Source of the DNA: Novosphingobium sp. CECT 9465
Lineage (GTDB): Bacteria; Pseudomonadota; Alphaproteobacteria; Sphingomonadales; Sphingomonadaceae
Direction: 5' to 3'
DNA: 64,000 bases
Assembly: GCF_920987055.1 (NCBI RefSeq)
Contig: NZ_CAKLBX010000002.1
Span: forward strand, 1 to 64,000
Part shown: in pieces, positions 7,609 to 15,535 of the stretch
How positions within the stretch are numbered: the first letter of the stretch is position 1
Layout: every line of letters begins with the position of its first letter
Made by a program: the position numbers and the translations under genes
Notes under the pieces: generated by a model
Databases searched by the model: none
Seen by the model: the letters and a program-made list of their open reading frames with translations, nothing else
What the model was told of the DNA's origin: nothing

Positions 7609-8928
7609 TCAGAATGCCAGAACAAAAACTAGGCCGCCAAGGGCCGAGACCGCCAGAACGCGCAACACCGACCATTTCAGACCGAACGCCATTATGCAGG
7701 CCAGCAACGCCAGCACGCCCGCACGCCAGTCGAAGCTCGCCGGATCGGGCCAATAGAGCCGCAGCGGGCCGAATTGGCGCTGACCGACTTCGCCGAATAA
7801 CACGTGTAGCGCGAACCAGGCGGTGAGGTTGGCGATCACGCCCACCACCGCTGCCGTCACCGCCGCCAGCCCGCCCTTCAGTCGCACCGCGTTGCCCAGT
7901 CGGTCGATCCACGGCGCAAAGGCGAAGATCCACATGAAGCACGGCGCGAACGTCACCCACGTGGTCAGCCCCGCGCCCAGCAATCCAGCGATGAATGGCG
8001 TGAACGGCTCCGGCGCGCGGAACGCCGCGAGATAGCCGACGAACTGCGTCACTAGGATCAGCGGCCCCGGAGTGGTTTCGGCCAGACCGAGCCCGTCGGC
8101 CATCTCGCCCGGTCGCAGCCAGCCAAATCCCTGCACAGCCTCCTGCGCCATATAGGCAAGCACGGCATAAGCCCCGCCAAAGGTCACGATCGCCAGCTGC
8201 GAGAAGAACGCGCCGATCTCCCACAGCACATGGTCCTGCCCCAGCGTCAGCGCAATCAGCAGCATCGGCGCAGCCCAGACGGCACCCCACAGCGCAATTG
8301 ACAGGATCGTTGTGCGCCACGGTCGTTCCGGCAAAACGGCGTCGGCCTTGCCGGGTTTGAGCGCAAGCAGGTCAGGCCGTTTAGCCGCGACTGCCATGCC
8401 GATCACGCCTGAGCCAAGCACGATCAGCGGAAATGGGAGATCGAACAGGAACAGCCCGACAAACGCTGCCATCGCCAGAGCGCGCTTCAATCCGGTATCG
8501 AGCGCACGGCCCGCGATCCGCAGCAGCGCCTGCACCACAATCGCCAGCACTGCCGCCTTCACGCCAAGAAACAGCGCCTCCACCCAGTCGAGATTGGCCG
8601 CGATGGCATAGAGCACCGACAGCGCCAGAATGATCAATCCACCCGGAATGACAAACAGCAGCCCTGCCGCCAGACCGCCGCGCCAGCCATGCAATCGCCA
8701 CCCGATCCATGTGGCCAGTTGCTGCGCTTCGGGGCCGGGCAGCAGGTGGCAGAAATTGAGCGCGTGGAGGAAATCCTCCTCGGCAATCCATTTGCGTTCA
8801 TCCACCAGTTCGCGGTGCATCAGCGCAATCTGACCAGCAGGCCCGCCAAAGCTGAGCAGGCCGATGCGGGTAAACGCGCGCAGCAGATCGGTGAAGGTGA
8901 TAGAAGGGGTAAGAGCCAAGGACGCCAA
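7609..8928 (-). CDS. chrA: Chromate transporter, CHR family, two-domain ChrA
   Basis: An inner-membrane protein of about 439 residues with two homologous CHR halves. Each half opens with the family signature (FTRIGLLSFGGPAGQIALMH in the first, FSQLAIVTFGGAYAVLAYM in the second) and carries a Pro-Gly segment (LLPGPEAQQLATWIG and ETTPGPLILVTQFVG). About ten to twelve hydrophobic segments are seen. ChrA proteins export chromate driven by the proton motive force. The start is uncertain: there is no ATG near the N-terminus. A TTG at 8928 with GCGAGG upstream is chosen, and a TTG at 8946 is possible. It is the first gene of an operon with the exported superoxide dismutase, which fits handling of oxidative stress from chromate reduction (inference). 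Confidence 0.88.
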   Translation of the reverse strand: MASLALTPSITFTDLLRAFTRIGLLSFGGPAGQIALMHRELVDERKWIAEEDFLHALNFCHLLPGPEAQQLATWIGWRLHGWRGGLAAGLLFVIPGGLIILALSVLYAIAANLDWVEALFLGVKAAVLAIVVQALLRIAGRALDTGLKRALAMAAFVGLFLFDLPFPLIVLGSGVIGMAVAAKRPDLLALKPGKADAVLPERPWRTTILSIALWGAVWAAPMLLIALTLGQDHVLWEIGAFFSQLAIVTFGGAYAVLAYMAQEAVQGFGWLRPGEMADGLGLAETTPGPLILVTQFVGYLAAFRAPEPFTPFIAGLLGAGLTTWVTFAPCFMWIFAFAPWIDRLGNAVRLKGGLAAVTAAVVGVIANLTAWFALHVLFGEVGQRQFGPLRLYWPDPASFDWRAGVLALLACIMAFGLKWSVLRVLAVSALGGLVFVLAF

Positions 8929-8946
8929 AACAACCTCGCAAAACAA

Positions 8947-9178
8947 ACCTCGCCCGCAAGGGCAAGGTTACGAGGCAACGCTTGGGCTTGTCTCGGCCTG
9001 AGCGGGAGGTTGCTTTGCCCCGCCGAGATTATTGTAGAACGCGGGGCAAACCACAGCAAGGTCAAAACGGAAATTTCGCTTCCCACCCAATCCCGGTCAT
9101 CCGGCACGGCTGACTAGGCCGGACCGAGAGCAAGGCAAGGCACGACCCCTCGCGCCAGTGATCGTCACCCGAACGGGC
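8947..9178. other. Region between chrA and the group II intron (5' exon side)
   Basis: No gene. It contains an inverted repeat of CCCCG/CGGGG type (TTTGCCCCGCC / CGGGGCAAA, about 9014-9047). The last bases before the intron (CGAACGGGC) form half of a hairpin that is completed by the 3' exon. Confidence 0.4.
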
Positions 9179-9789
9179 GTGCGCCGTTGTGGCGCGGAGA
9201 AGAAAGGAGTGTTCGAATGAACTGAGCTTATTGGCATAGCTCATGCCTGACCGACTTACCGGTGCCGGTGATGAACCGGCTGAGATTCCGAAAGGGAAAC
9301 GGGACCATAGCATGTCGGGGTATGGATCGAAGCCGGGCGCCGCAGCCCGGCGGTTGACCAGCAGGCAAGGTGCGCATGGTGAAGACTGGATTGTCTGAAT
9401 CCCAGTTTCCAACGACCATCAGGTGGGTGACGGTGAACGCGGCTGACACACCGTCCCGAGCGGAGCGAGGAGCACGGCCCTGCGAATCGCTGCCAGTCCG
9501 CACGGCGTGGCCCCGGTAAGGGGATCAAGGAAACGAACGGGGCACCTAAACGCGCCGCGACTCCTCGCCCGCGCAACTGCGGGATCGCCTAAACAGGACG
9601 GCTTGTCCGGACCTGCATGGCGACGGAGCCGTCATAGTAGTCGAACGCCCGGCGTAATGGCCGGGACAGCCGCCGAGAGGCGGACGGAACAGTGGTATAA
9701 GCGGGAGCGATCCTCGTCGAAATCCGCTGCTTCCGGGTGAAGGACGGCAGTTCTGTGTAACTTGATGGATCAACGGAAAGGGACTGCTG

Positions 9790-11655
9790 ATGCAGACCGC
9801 TACTATCCTGAGACGGATCGAGAAGCTTCCGGCCCTGTCGCGGGCGGGCAAGCGGATCAATGGTCTCCACCGCCTCATGCGGTCCCGCTGCTTGTATGAG
9901 CGGGCTTATGACAGGGTGTCCCGGAATCGGGGTGCCATGACGCCGGGAGTAGACGGCCAGACCTTCGACGGCATGACGCTGGCGAGGCTGGATCGTCTGG
10001 TCCAAAGCGTGACGGAAAGCCGTTACCGCCCTCGTCCGGTGCGGCGGGTCTATATCCCCAAGGGCAATGGTAAAATGCGCCCATTGGGCATCCCAACGGC
10101 GGATGATCGCATCGTTCAGGAGGCGGCGAGAATGATCCTCGCGGCAATCTATGAGCCTGTGTTCTCGCAACACAGTCATGGGTTCCGCGCGGGTCGCTCC
10201 TGCCACACGGCTCTCGAAGAGATCCGCAACACCTGGACGGGCGTGAAATGGCTGATCGAAGTGGATGTTCGCGGGTTCTTCGACAACATCGACCATGACA
10301 TCCTGCTCGGCCTCTTGGCTCGCAGGATCGATGATCCTCTGTTCATCGATCTGATCGGGACAATGCTCAAGGCAGGGTGCGTGGACGACTGGAAGTTCGA
10401 GCGGACCTACAGCGGCACGCCACAGGGCGGGGTCATCTCGCCCCTGCTCGCCAACATCTATCTTCATGAACTCGATCTGTTCATGGAGGAGATGCGGGCG
10501 GGCTTCGACAAGGGCGTCAAACGGCGGGCCAACCCCGCTTATGTTGCTCACTCCCGCCAGATCGCCGTACTCCGCAAGGAGATCGATGCAATCCGCGCCG
10601 ATGGTGCGGACAGGTCTGAGGTGCGCGTCCGGTTGGCGCGGATCGAAGCCGTCAAGCAGGATCGACATAAATTATCGTCCGTCGATCCTATGGACCCTGA
10701 CTTCCGCCGCCTGCGCTATTGCCGCTACGCCGACGACTTCCTTGTCGGTGTGATCGGCAGCAAGGCGGATGCCGTCCGGATCATGGCCGATATACAGCGC
10801 TTCCTTGCTGATCGGCTTAATCTGGCGGTGTCACCGGAAAAGACCGGGGTTCGCGATGCGTCGAAGGGATCGCCGTTCCTCGGCTTCCATGTATGCGCCT
10901 TCACGTTGCGCTCTGCCGGAACAATGGCGGGGCGTCCGAAGGTCGGCGGTGGGACGCGACGCGTCCTTCGTCGGCCAACGCGGGGGAATATCAAGCTGTG
11001 GGTGCCACGGGAGCGGGTCTATGCGTTCTGCAGGCGCAAGAAGCTTGGCAACCTCGACATGAGGAACGGCCGGGTGCGTCCGCAACTCATGGAATCCAGT
11101 GTGGCGGAGATCATCGTCGCCTATAACTCGGAGTTCCGCGGCTTCGCGAGTTACTATGCGATCGCCGATGGCGTGAAAGCGTCGCTCGACAAGCTCGAAC
11201 TGGTGGTTCTCAGGAGCCTCTTGGCGACTGTGGCCTGCCGGCGAGGCTCGACGAGACGGCAGGCCGAGGATTATCTGAAAATGGGGACGGATCATGGCGT
11301 GACAACCGTGGTCCGTGGCGCGTCGCGCGTCCATAAGGTATGGAAACTGAAGCATCTGGTCGTGAAGGCGTGGGACAATCCCATCGTCGATACCATCACG
11401 GTCGGCTCGCGCATCGCGCAGAGTCCGAACGATCTGGTCACCCGCCTCAATGCCGAGGAATGCGAAGCATGTGGCGGGACCGCTGGTCCGTTCGAGATGC
11501 ATCATCCCCATCGCCTCAAAGACAAACGGCGTGACCAACTAACGCCGTGGGTGCGATCGGCGCGACGGCGCAGGACCATCGTCCTGTGTCGGAAATGCCA
11601 TGTCGCTCATCATGGCGGCCGGATGCCGAGCGGAATGGAGAGCCGTGTGCATTGA
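9790..11655 (+). CDS. ltrA: Group II intron-encoded reverse transcriptase/maturase with HNH endonuclease
   Basis: A 621-residue protein needed for intron splicing and retrohoming. The N-terminal RT domain contains the segments [55 protein letters not shown] and the catalytic YADD near residue 314. The maturase (X) domain follows ([14 protein letters not shown]). The C-terminus has a zinc/HNH endonuclease: [16 protein letters not shown] and [11 protein letters not shown], so it should cut the second target strand. All key residues seem intact, so the element may be active. The last codons (MESRVH-stop) overlap domain V of the intron RNA. Confidence 0.93.
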   Translation: MQTATILRRIEKLPALSRAGKRINGLHRLMRSRCLYERAYDRVSRNRGAMTPGVDGQTFDGMTLARLDRLVQSVTESRYRPRPVRRVYIPKGNGKMRPLGIPTADDRIVQEAARMILAAIYEPVFSQHSHGFRAGRSCHTALEEIRNTWTGVKWLIEVDVRGFFDNIDHDILLGLLARRIDDPLFIDLIGTMLKAGCVDDWKFERTYSGTPQGGVISPLLANIYLHELDLFMEEMRAGFDKGVKRRANPAYVAHSRQIAVLRKEIDAIRADGADRSEVRVRLARIEAVKQDRHKLSSVDPMDPDFRRLRYCRYADDFLVGVIGSKADAVRIMADIQRFLADRLNLAVSPEKTGVRDASKGSPFLGFHVCAFTLRSAGTMAGRPKVGGGTRRVLRRPTRGNIKLWVPRERVYAFCRRKKLGNLDMRNGRVRPQLMESSVAEIIVAYNSEFRGFASYYAIADGVKASLDKLELVVLRSLLATVACRRGSTRRQAEDYLKMGTDHGVTTVVRGASRVHKVWKLKHLVVKAWDNPIVDTITVGSRIAQSPNDLVTRLNAEECEACGGTAGPFEMHHPHRLKDKRRDQLTPWVRSARRRRTIVLCRKCHVAHHGGRMPSGMESRVH

Positions 11656-11673
11656 AAGGTGCAAGCACGGTTC
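11640..11673 (+). ncRNA. Group II intron domain V
   Basis: A 34-base hairpin: GAGCCGTGTGCA, then TTGAAAGG, then TGCAAGCACGGTTC, with the conserved AGC-type catalytic triad position and the closing GGTTC. It overlaps the stop codon of the maturase gene at 11653-11655. Confidence 0.9.
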
Positions 11674-11873
11674 GGGGGGAGGCGCTGGGGCGTCCTCGAA
11701 AGAGGCGTCTCGCGTCTACCCTACCGAGGCCCGGCAGGGACTTGGTGACGCCGGTCGCAGACCCAGCACACAGGCGACGCTTGTGTGTTGGCGGCAGCCC
11801 GGCGGAATAGAGCGCGGTGCCGGCCATAGGCCGACAGGCGCCAACCTCCCCTTCGGCATCCCTTGACGATAAA

Positions 11874-11888
11874 GTTCTTTATATGTTC
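11874..11888. promoter_or_regulatory. LexA (SOS) box upstream of the zinc-ribbon gene
   Basis: GTTC-TTTATAT-GTTC is an exact match to the alphaproteobacterial LexA site GTTC-N7-GTTC, with an A/T-only spacer. It lies 9 bases before the chosen ATG, and TTGACG lies 5 bases upstream of the box. Confidence 0.7.
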
Positions 11889-11897
11889 TCGGTGCGT

Positions 11898-12137
11898 ATG
11901 GGAACCAAACGCCTCGATTCTGTCGCCGATCTCGTTCGTCATGGCCTCAATGCGCAGATCGAGTGCGGCCGCTGCAGGCGTGTAGTCATCATGCCGGCGG
12001 CCCGGCTGCGCGATCAGTGCTTCACCAGGTCGATCCCCCTCAAACTGGACATGGTAGCCCGGCACTTGCGCTGCAGCTGTGGTCACCGCGGTGCCAGGAT
12101 TGATCCTACCGGCAATTATCCGACCTGCGCTCCATAA
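11898..12137 (+). CDS. Small zinc-ribbon protein, SOS-controlled
   Basis: A 79-residue protein beginning MGTKRLDSVADLVRHGLNAQ. One CxxC (ECGRCRR) and a second Cys pair (CSCGHRG) about 35 residues later suggest a structural zinc site. The product is basic. An alternative ATG at 11883 lies inside the LexA box and is therefore rejected. The gene stands alone between the intron and the convergent ssb gene. SOS control is inferred from the box. The function is unknown; small zinc-ribbon proteins of this size are widespread in sphingomonads and may bind nucleic acid. Confidence 0.65.
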   Translation: MGTKRLDSVADLVRHGLNAQIECGRCRRVVIMPAARLRDQCFTRSIPLKLDMVARHLRCSCGHRGARIDPTGNYPTCAP

Positions 12138-12166
12138 TCTGGCTCGCGCAACCAGTGACGAGTGGA

Positions 12167-12190
12167 AGGGCGGCACCGAAGCGCCGCCCT
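12167..12190 (-). terminator. Hairpin after ssb
   Basis: AGGGCGGC and GCCGCCCT, a perfect 8-base stem with an 8-base loop, 9 bases after the ssb stop on the minus strand. The T-tract is weak. It also lies 30 bases after the convergent zinc-ribbon stop. Confidence 0.55.
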
Positions 12191-12198
12191 CCTGATGA

Positions 12199-12534
12199 TC
12201 ACAGAAACTCGACGTTTTCGGCGATGATCTCGCAGCCGTAGCGGTCATTGCCTTCGGCGTCTTGCCAGCGCGAGTAGTGGATGCGGCCCGTCACGGCGAG
12301 TTGGTCACCCTTGGCCTTGTGCTGGCGCAGCGGGAGCCCGAGGCCGTTGAAGACGGTGATCTTGTGGAATTCGGCATCCTTGACCGGGTAGCCGGTTTCG
12401 GGGTCCTTCTGGACCTTCCCATCGCGGATTACGGGACGTTCGGTCACGAGGATGAGTTCGGTGATGCGGGTGTCGCTGCGATCGCGGGCGACGGGATCCT
12501 TGGCGAGACGGCCGACGAGGTTGACGATGTTCAT
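12199..12534 (-). CDS. ssb: Single-stranded DNA-binding protein, plasmid type
   Basis: A 111-residue OB-fold SSB: it starts MNIVNLVGRLAKDPVARDRS and continues through TELILVTERP, FHKITVFNGL and LAVTGRIHYSRWQDAEGNDR to ENVEFL. It lacks the acidic tail ending in DIPF that chromosomal SSBs use to bind partner proteins, so it may only coat DNA, for example during plasmid transfer. The ATG at 12534 has GGAGGC upstream. The leader shares CGGCTCGTCCGCC (12558-12570) with the gene at 3207-3458, and forms the same ACGAG-loop hairpin. Confidence 0.88.
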   Translation of the reverse strand: MNIVNLVGRLAKDPVARDRSDTRITELILVTERPVIRDGKVQKDPETGYPVKDAEFHKITVFNGLGLPLRQHKAKGDQLAVTGRIHYSRWQDAEGNDRYGCEIIAENVEFL

Positions 12535-13003
12535 TGCAAGAGCCTCCTTGGTGCCGACGGCTCGTCCGCCGGTGCCCTTATCGAGCCTCGGCGGGAGAGC
12601 TGGGACACCGCGCGCCTTCGCGCGCGGGAAACCTCGGAAATCGAGGTGGTGCGGGCAGCCCGGCTTGCCGGGCAACACGGCTCGCATTTCTGCAGGTTGG
12701 CCCTAAGCTCGACCAGAGAGGCATGGGCACTGGACGGCGGACGTGCGGGTGGCACAGGGGCTGATTGCGTGCCTGGACATCAACCTCGCCGCGTCTCGGC
12801 TTGCTGACGCTGGCGTTGGTCGCATGATTGATCGTCCGTCCTCGCCGATTTCGGTGAGCGAATAGTCCCTTTGCGGCAGTAATCCGGAACACCTGACTTT
12901 GGCTACCTGGGGTGCCGATCCGCGGGGTTGGCGCCACTGGTCTGGCGTTGACGCACAATAGGACAAGGCCCCAAGGGGCCTGCCTGTCTGCACGTTGCGC
13001 CAA
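12535..13003. other. Intergenic region without a convincing gene
   Basis: A 469-base stretch. It holds the ssb leader hairpin near its left end and GC-rich hairpins, among them GGCCCC-AA-GGGGCC near 12965-12978, which could end transcription of the toxin gene. Frames across it look like noise. Confidence 0.4.
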
Positions 13004-13408
13004 TCAATCCCGATCGACGGGAGCTGTTCTCCAGGCTGCTATGGCATCGATGATCTTTGCCGTGAACCGCGGTGGGAGTCGTCCGGCAATGTACCCGGGC
13101 TGCTTCATAAGGGGTCTGATGTCGAACCCGGGCCAGGTGAACCGGTTGAACTCCGAAACGACGATTGCACTACCGGGAGCGAGCCCGGCTGTGCGCGCAA
13201 TCTCATCGGGGATCTCGATGGCGTTCTTGCGGCCCTCGCCCTTGGTCGTGATCGCGGCGACAAGATAGCGTGACCCCTCGACACCCACGACGACGACGAA
13301 GCGTTCCTTGACGCCTTCGTCGCGGCCCCGTCTCTGCTCTTCCTCGAAGAGGTAGACGTATCGGAGGATATGGCCTGCGGCGGGGCGGTCAGTCTTCCCA
13401 GCGGTCAT
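13004..13408 (-). CDS. PemK/MazF-like toxin of a type II toxin-antitoxin pair
   Basis: A 134-residue protein whose N-terminal strand and loop (GHILRYVYLFEEEQRRGRD then RFVVVVGVEGSRYLVAAIT) resemble the PemK/MazF fold of mRNA endonucleases. The middle part contains ITTKGEGRKNAIEIPDEIAR. The start at 13408 overlaps the end of the antitoxin gene by 20 bases, the usual antitoxin-first layout. Assignment as toxin rests on this fold resemblance plus the Phd-like partner; the exact subfamily is uncertain. Confidence 0.7.
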   Translation of the reverse strand: MTAGKTDRPAAGHILRYVYLFEEEQRRGRDEGVKERFVVVVGVEGSRYLVAAITTKGEGRKNAIEIPDEIARTAGLAPGSAIVVSEFNRFTWPGFDIRPLMKQPGYIAGRLPPRFTAKIIDAIAAWRTAPVDRD

Positions 13409-13691
13409 TGGCGAGTTCGCTGTCCGAGGGCCGTGCATTGGCGAAAGCTTGGCGGTCGGCGTCGGTCATGTCGGACGAAGCGACAGCTTCGATATTCATG
13501 TGATCTGTGATCATACCGCGCGCCGCCTGTTCAAGATGGCGGAAATATTCGCTATCTGCGATCACATGCCGCTCGCGGCCATGGCTGGTGAGGACGACCG
13601 GCTGCTTGGTCGCAAGGTCGAGGAACTCGCCAGTGTTGTTGTGAAACCGGGTCAGGGGAATCCTGGGGTGCTCATTTGCCGCCGCTGGCAT
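13389..13691 (-). CDS. Phd/YefM-family antitoxin
   Basis: A 100-residue protein with the Phd/YefM DNA-binding N-terminus: RIPLTRFHNNTGEFLDLATK, then QPVVLTSHGRERHVIADSEY. The C-terminal acidic part (SSDMTDADRQAFANARPSDS) would wrap the toxin. The start at 13691 has GGAG upstream. Direct repeats in its promoter are a likely operator for autoregulation by the antitoxin or the complex. The pair probably stabilises the plasmid by killing plasmid-free daughters. Confidence 0.85.
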   Translation of the reverse strand: MPAAANEHPRIPLTRFHNNTGEFLDLATKQPVVLTSHGRERHVIADSEYFRHLEQAARGMITDHMNIEAVASSDMTDADRQAFANARPSDSELANDRWED

Positions 13692-13712
13692 GGTGGTATC
13701 TCCTCTTGGTCT

Positions 13713-13741
13713 CAAAATAGCAATTATTGCCAAAATAGCAA
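13713..13741 (-). promoter_or_regulatory. Direct-repeat operator/promoter of the Phd/PemK-like pair
   Basis: Two exact copies of CAAAATAGCAA (13713-13723 and 13731-13741), spaced 18 bases apart in AT-rich DNA. On the minus strand TTGCTA and TATTTT with 16 bases between them could serve as -35 and -10. The repeats lie 22-50 bases before the antitoxin ATG. Confidence 0.6.
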
Positions 13742-13766
13742 GATTTCTGTGACGGCGATTGCCGCA

Positions 13767-14138
13767 CTAGCCGTCCACCTCTATCGTCGGCAGCTCCGGC
13801 AACACTGGGACAAGGCCCGCATCAATCGCAAAGCCCAGAGTCCTTGCGAGGCGGCAGGCTCGAGCGATTGACCCATCTGGAGCATCGAGCGCCTTTTCAA
13901 TGTGCCCAAGGGTTTCGCCAGCGCCGGGCTCACAGACCGCGTGAAGCTTGCCCGGTTCTGCCGTGATAGCAAAGGGCCAGGTCATCGCGACACCGACAAC
14001 CCCTTCATCGAGAATGAGCAGAGTATCGCCAGCAGCGATAGTCTCGTCGGTCTGCACGGCGTCGTAGGCATTGCCCGTCGAAGCGAACGCATGGATCCGC
14101 CAGGCGCTGAAGGCGAAGCGCTCGCTATCCGTCAGCAT
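13767..14138 (-). CDS. Hypothetical plasmid protein, 123 aa
   Basis: Starts MLTDSERFAFSAWRIHAFAS and ends LPTIEVDG. It is acidic, with no recognised domain, and has alternating hydrophobic strands (GDTLLILDEGVVGVAMTWPF). It overlaps the end of the preceding 171-residue gene by 7 bases, so both are in one operon and are probably translationally coupled. It recalls small orphan proteins that travel with ardC and DUF736 genes on alphaproteobacterial plasmids, but I cannot give it a function. Confidence 0.6.
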   Translation of the reverse strand: MLTDSERFAFSAWRIHAFASTGNAYDAVQTDETIAAGDTLLILDEGVVGVAMTWPFAITAEPGKLHAVCEPGAGETLGHIEKALDAPDGSIARACRLARTLGFAIDAGLVPVLPELPTIEVDG

Positions 14139-14647
14139 GGCAGGCCCCCTTCAGAAAAGGCGCGCTGCGCCGCTTCCGGAAAGGCTGCGGTGAGGTTCCG
14201 GTGGAGCGGCCCGGAGGACGCCGGAAAGAAGGCGCCGGTGCTGCTCGGCCGTGTTATCCGCAGCGCGCTTGCGACGGCATCCACGACGAAACCCGCAAGC
14301 TGATCGCTCGCCGTTAGTTTGCCGAATTCAGGCGGTGCAAATCCGGCCTGATGCCAAAAGGCGATGCCGGTCTCGAGGGTCTCGAGATAGCTGGCATGGC
14401 TGCCGTCGTCCTGATCATTGTCGATGCTTGCCTCGACTGTCCGGTAGGTCCCGAAATCATGAGCGTTAGCCTTGATCCGCAGGGTGATGCCCGGAGGGGG
14501 CAAGCCGGCAACCGCGATCAGCGCAGCCCTGTAGAGCATGGCTTCCGCGGTATTCACGAGGTCGAAATTGGGGGTGTGGCCGATCTGCGCGCAGTCTTCG
14601 TTCCACGGAGCGCCGCCAAGATCGAGAGTCCAGTTTGTCTGTGCCAT
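14132..14647 (-). CDS. Hypothetical plasmid protein, 171 aa
   Basis: Starts MAQTNWTLDLGGAPWNEDCA and ends SEGGLPC. It has no signal peptide, membrane segment or known motif. The start at 14647 is fixed by AAAGGAG, which sits exactly in the loop of an 11-base-pair hairpin whose 3' arm contains the ATG. It is the first gene of a two-gene unit with the 123-residue protein and lies downstream of the terminator that ends the DUF736 gene's neighbourhood. Function unknown. Confidence 0.62.
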   Translation of the reverse strand: MAQTNWTLDLGGAPWNEDCAQIGHTPNFDLVNTAEAMLYRAALIAVAGLPPPGITLRIKANAHDFGTYRTVEASIDNDQDDGSHASYLETLETGIAFWHQAGFAPPEFGKLTASDQLAGFVVDAVASALRITRPSSTGAFFPASSGPLHRNLTAAFPEAAQRAFSEGGLPC

Positions 14648-14690
14648 TCAAGCCTCCTTTGCTTGAACGGCACCTCCCCCTCCTCTCTCG
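14643..14690 (-). promoter_or_regulatory. Purine tract plus SD-presenting hairpin leader
   Basis: In the mRNA a G/A-rich tract (14690-14672) leads into GCCGTTCAAGC (14671-14661) pairing with GCTTGAATGGC (14653-14643), 11 pairs with one G-U. The 7-base loop is AAAGGAG, the ribosome-binding site, and the ATG lies in the 3' arm. This is the best example of the leader type repeated in this window. Confidence 0.65.
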
Positions 14691-14746
14691 CAGGCAGAGT
14701 TCCTGCAGCAGGTCTGGTCAGCTTGAAAGCAGCGGGCAAAAGAATA

Positions 14747-14779
14747 GGCCCGCCCGCGACGAATGCGCGGACGGGCCTT
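14747..14779 (-). terminator. Terminator after the DUF736 gene
   Basis: On the minus strand AGGCCCG-T-CCGCG pairs with CGCGG-G-CGGGCCT, followed by ATTCTTTTGCC. It lies about 55 bases after the DUF736 stop. Confidence 0.7.
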
Positions 14780-14832
14780 CCCGATGTGACCGGCGCGGGT
14801 CGCGGCACCGGTCACGGGGGGGCTTGTCCCGG

Positions 14833-15333
14833 TCAGGCGTCGACGCTCACGCGCGTCTTGCCCTTGGGTGCCGGAGCGGTGCTCTCGCCCAGACCGTCGC
14901 CGCTGGCAGCGCCGCTGTCAACGCCGCGGTCGCTGGCCGGTTCGTCGCCGGTGGCGGTCAGCGGCGGCAGGGCACCTTCGCTCTCGCTGCCGAAGCCGTC
15001 GAGCGATGCCTTGGGCTTCGAACGGCGCCAGGCGACATTGAAACTGCCGTCGTTCTGCTGGAACATCGCCACCGGGATCGGCGCCGAGAGGCTGGGGTCG
15101 TCGATCTGGCCCGACAGGAAGCACTCGCCGGTCTCGTTCGACGAGTATTCCCAGAGCGCGCCGATCTTGACCCAGCTGCGGCGGTCCGCCGAGAGCGCCA
15201 TGAGGTCGAACTTGGGTGCCCGCTCGTTGGTGGATTCGAAGGCCCGCAGAGCGACGGTCGCACTGAAGGTCAGGGTGGTGATGCGGCCGATGTGTACGCC
15301 TTCTGCGTTGGCCTTGAGGGTGCCGATGTTCAT
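14833..15333 (-). CDS. DUF736 family protein
   Basis: A 166-residue protein. The first 105 residues match the DUF736 pattern: MNIGTLKANAEGVHIGRITT, FDLMALSADRRSWVKIGALW, LSGQIDDPSLSAPIPVAMFQ, and FNVAWRR. The last 60 residues are a low-complexity Ser/Gly/Ala/Asp tail longer than usual. DUF736 proteins are common on alphaproteobacterial plasmids and integrative elements and have no proven role. The ATG at 15333 is set by GGAGAA a few bases upstream. It has a purine-tract leader (15402-15376) and its own terminator. Confidence 0.85.
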   Translation of the reverse strand: MNIGTLKANAEGVHIGRITTLTFSATVALRAFESTNERAPKFDLMALSADRRSWVKIGALWEYSSNETGECFLSGQIDDPSLSAPIPVAMFQQNDGSFNVAWRRSKPKASLDGFGSESEGALPPLTATGDEPASDRGVDSGAASGDGLGESTAPAPKGKTRVSVDA

Positions 15334-15351
15334 GTCACATTCTCCTGATGC

Positions 15352-15402
15352 TGTCCGAACCCCTTGTCCGGAACACCTTCTCCCATCCCCCCTCTCCTCC
15401 GG
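15352..15402 (-). promoter_or_regulatory. Purine tract and hairpin in the DUF736 leader
   Basis: In the mRNA a purine tract (15402-15376) is followed by TGTTCCG (15375-15369) pairing with CGGACA (15357-15352) with one bulge. The SD lies downstream of this hairpin rather than in its loop, so this is a weaker member of the leader group. Confidence 0.4.
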
Positions 15403-15535
15403 GCCCGTGGCCCGGCCCGTGCGCCAGCCACCGCAGGCGCGCGTAATTCTATCCAGCCCAGAGGGCTGAGGAGTCTCGATGCCTGGTTTGGAGCTGAACC
15501 GGCCCTGCTTCGAGCCATGCGCGGTCTGCACCGAC

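Larger units (their letters stand above)
9179..11724 (+). mobile_element. Group II intron with ORF (about 2546 bp)
   Basis: The 5' end is placed at GTGCGCC (9179), the GUGYG consensus, about 611 bases before the maturase frame, which suits domains I-III. Domain V is at 11640-11673. Domain VI follows, with a GAAA-capped stem and a bulged A at 11718, seven bases from a 3' end ...CTAC at 11724. Joining the flanks at these borders restores a hairpin CGGGC-CGAG-GCCCG inside a longer GTCACC/GGTGAC repeat, which supports both borders. The intron is on the plus strand, between chrA and the zinc-ribbon gene, so it interrupts no visible gene. Confidence 0.85.

Noticed and set aside
9369..9375. GTGCGCA as an alternative 5' end of the group II intron
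   Set aside because: It would leave only about 420 bases for domains I-III and does not restore a meaningful exon junction; GTGCGCC at 9179 does both.
11883..11897. Upstream ATG of the zinc-ribbon gene
   Set aside because: It lies inside the LexA box, which should be upstream of the coding part; the ATG at 11898 is preferred.
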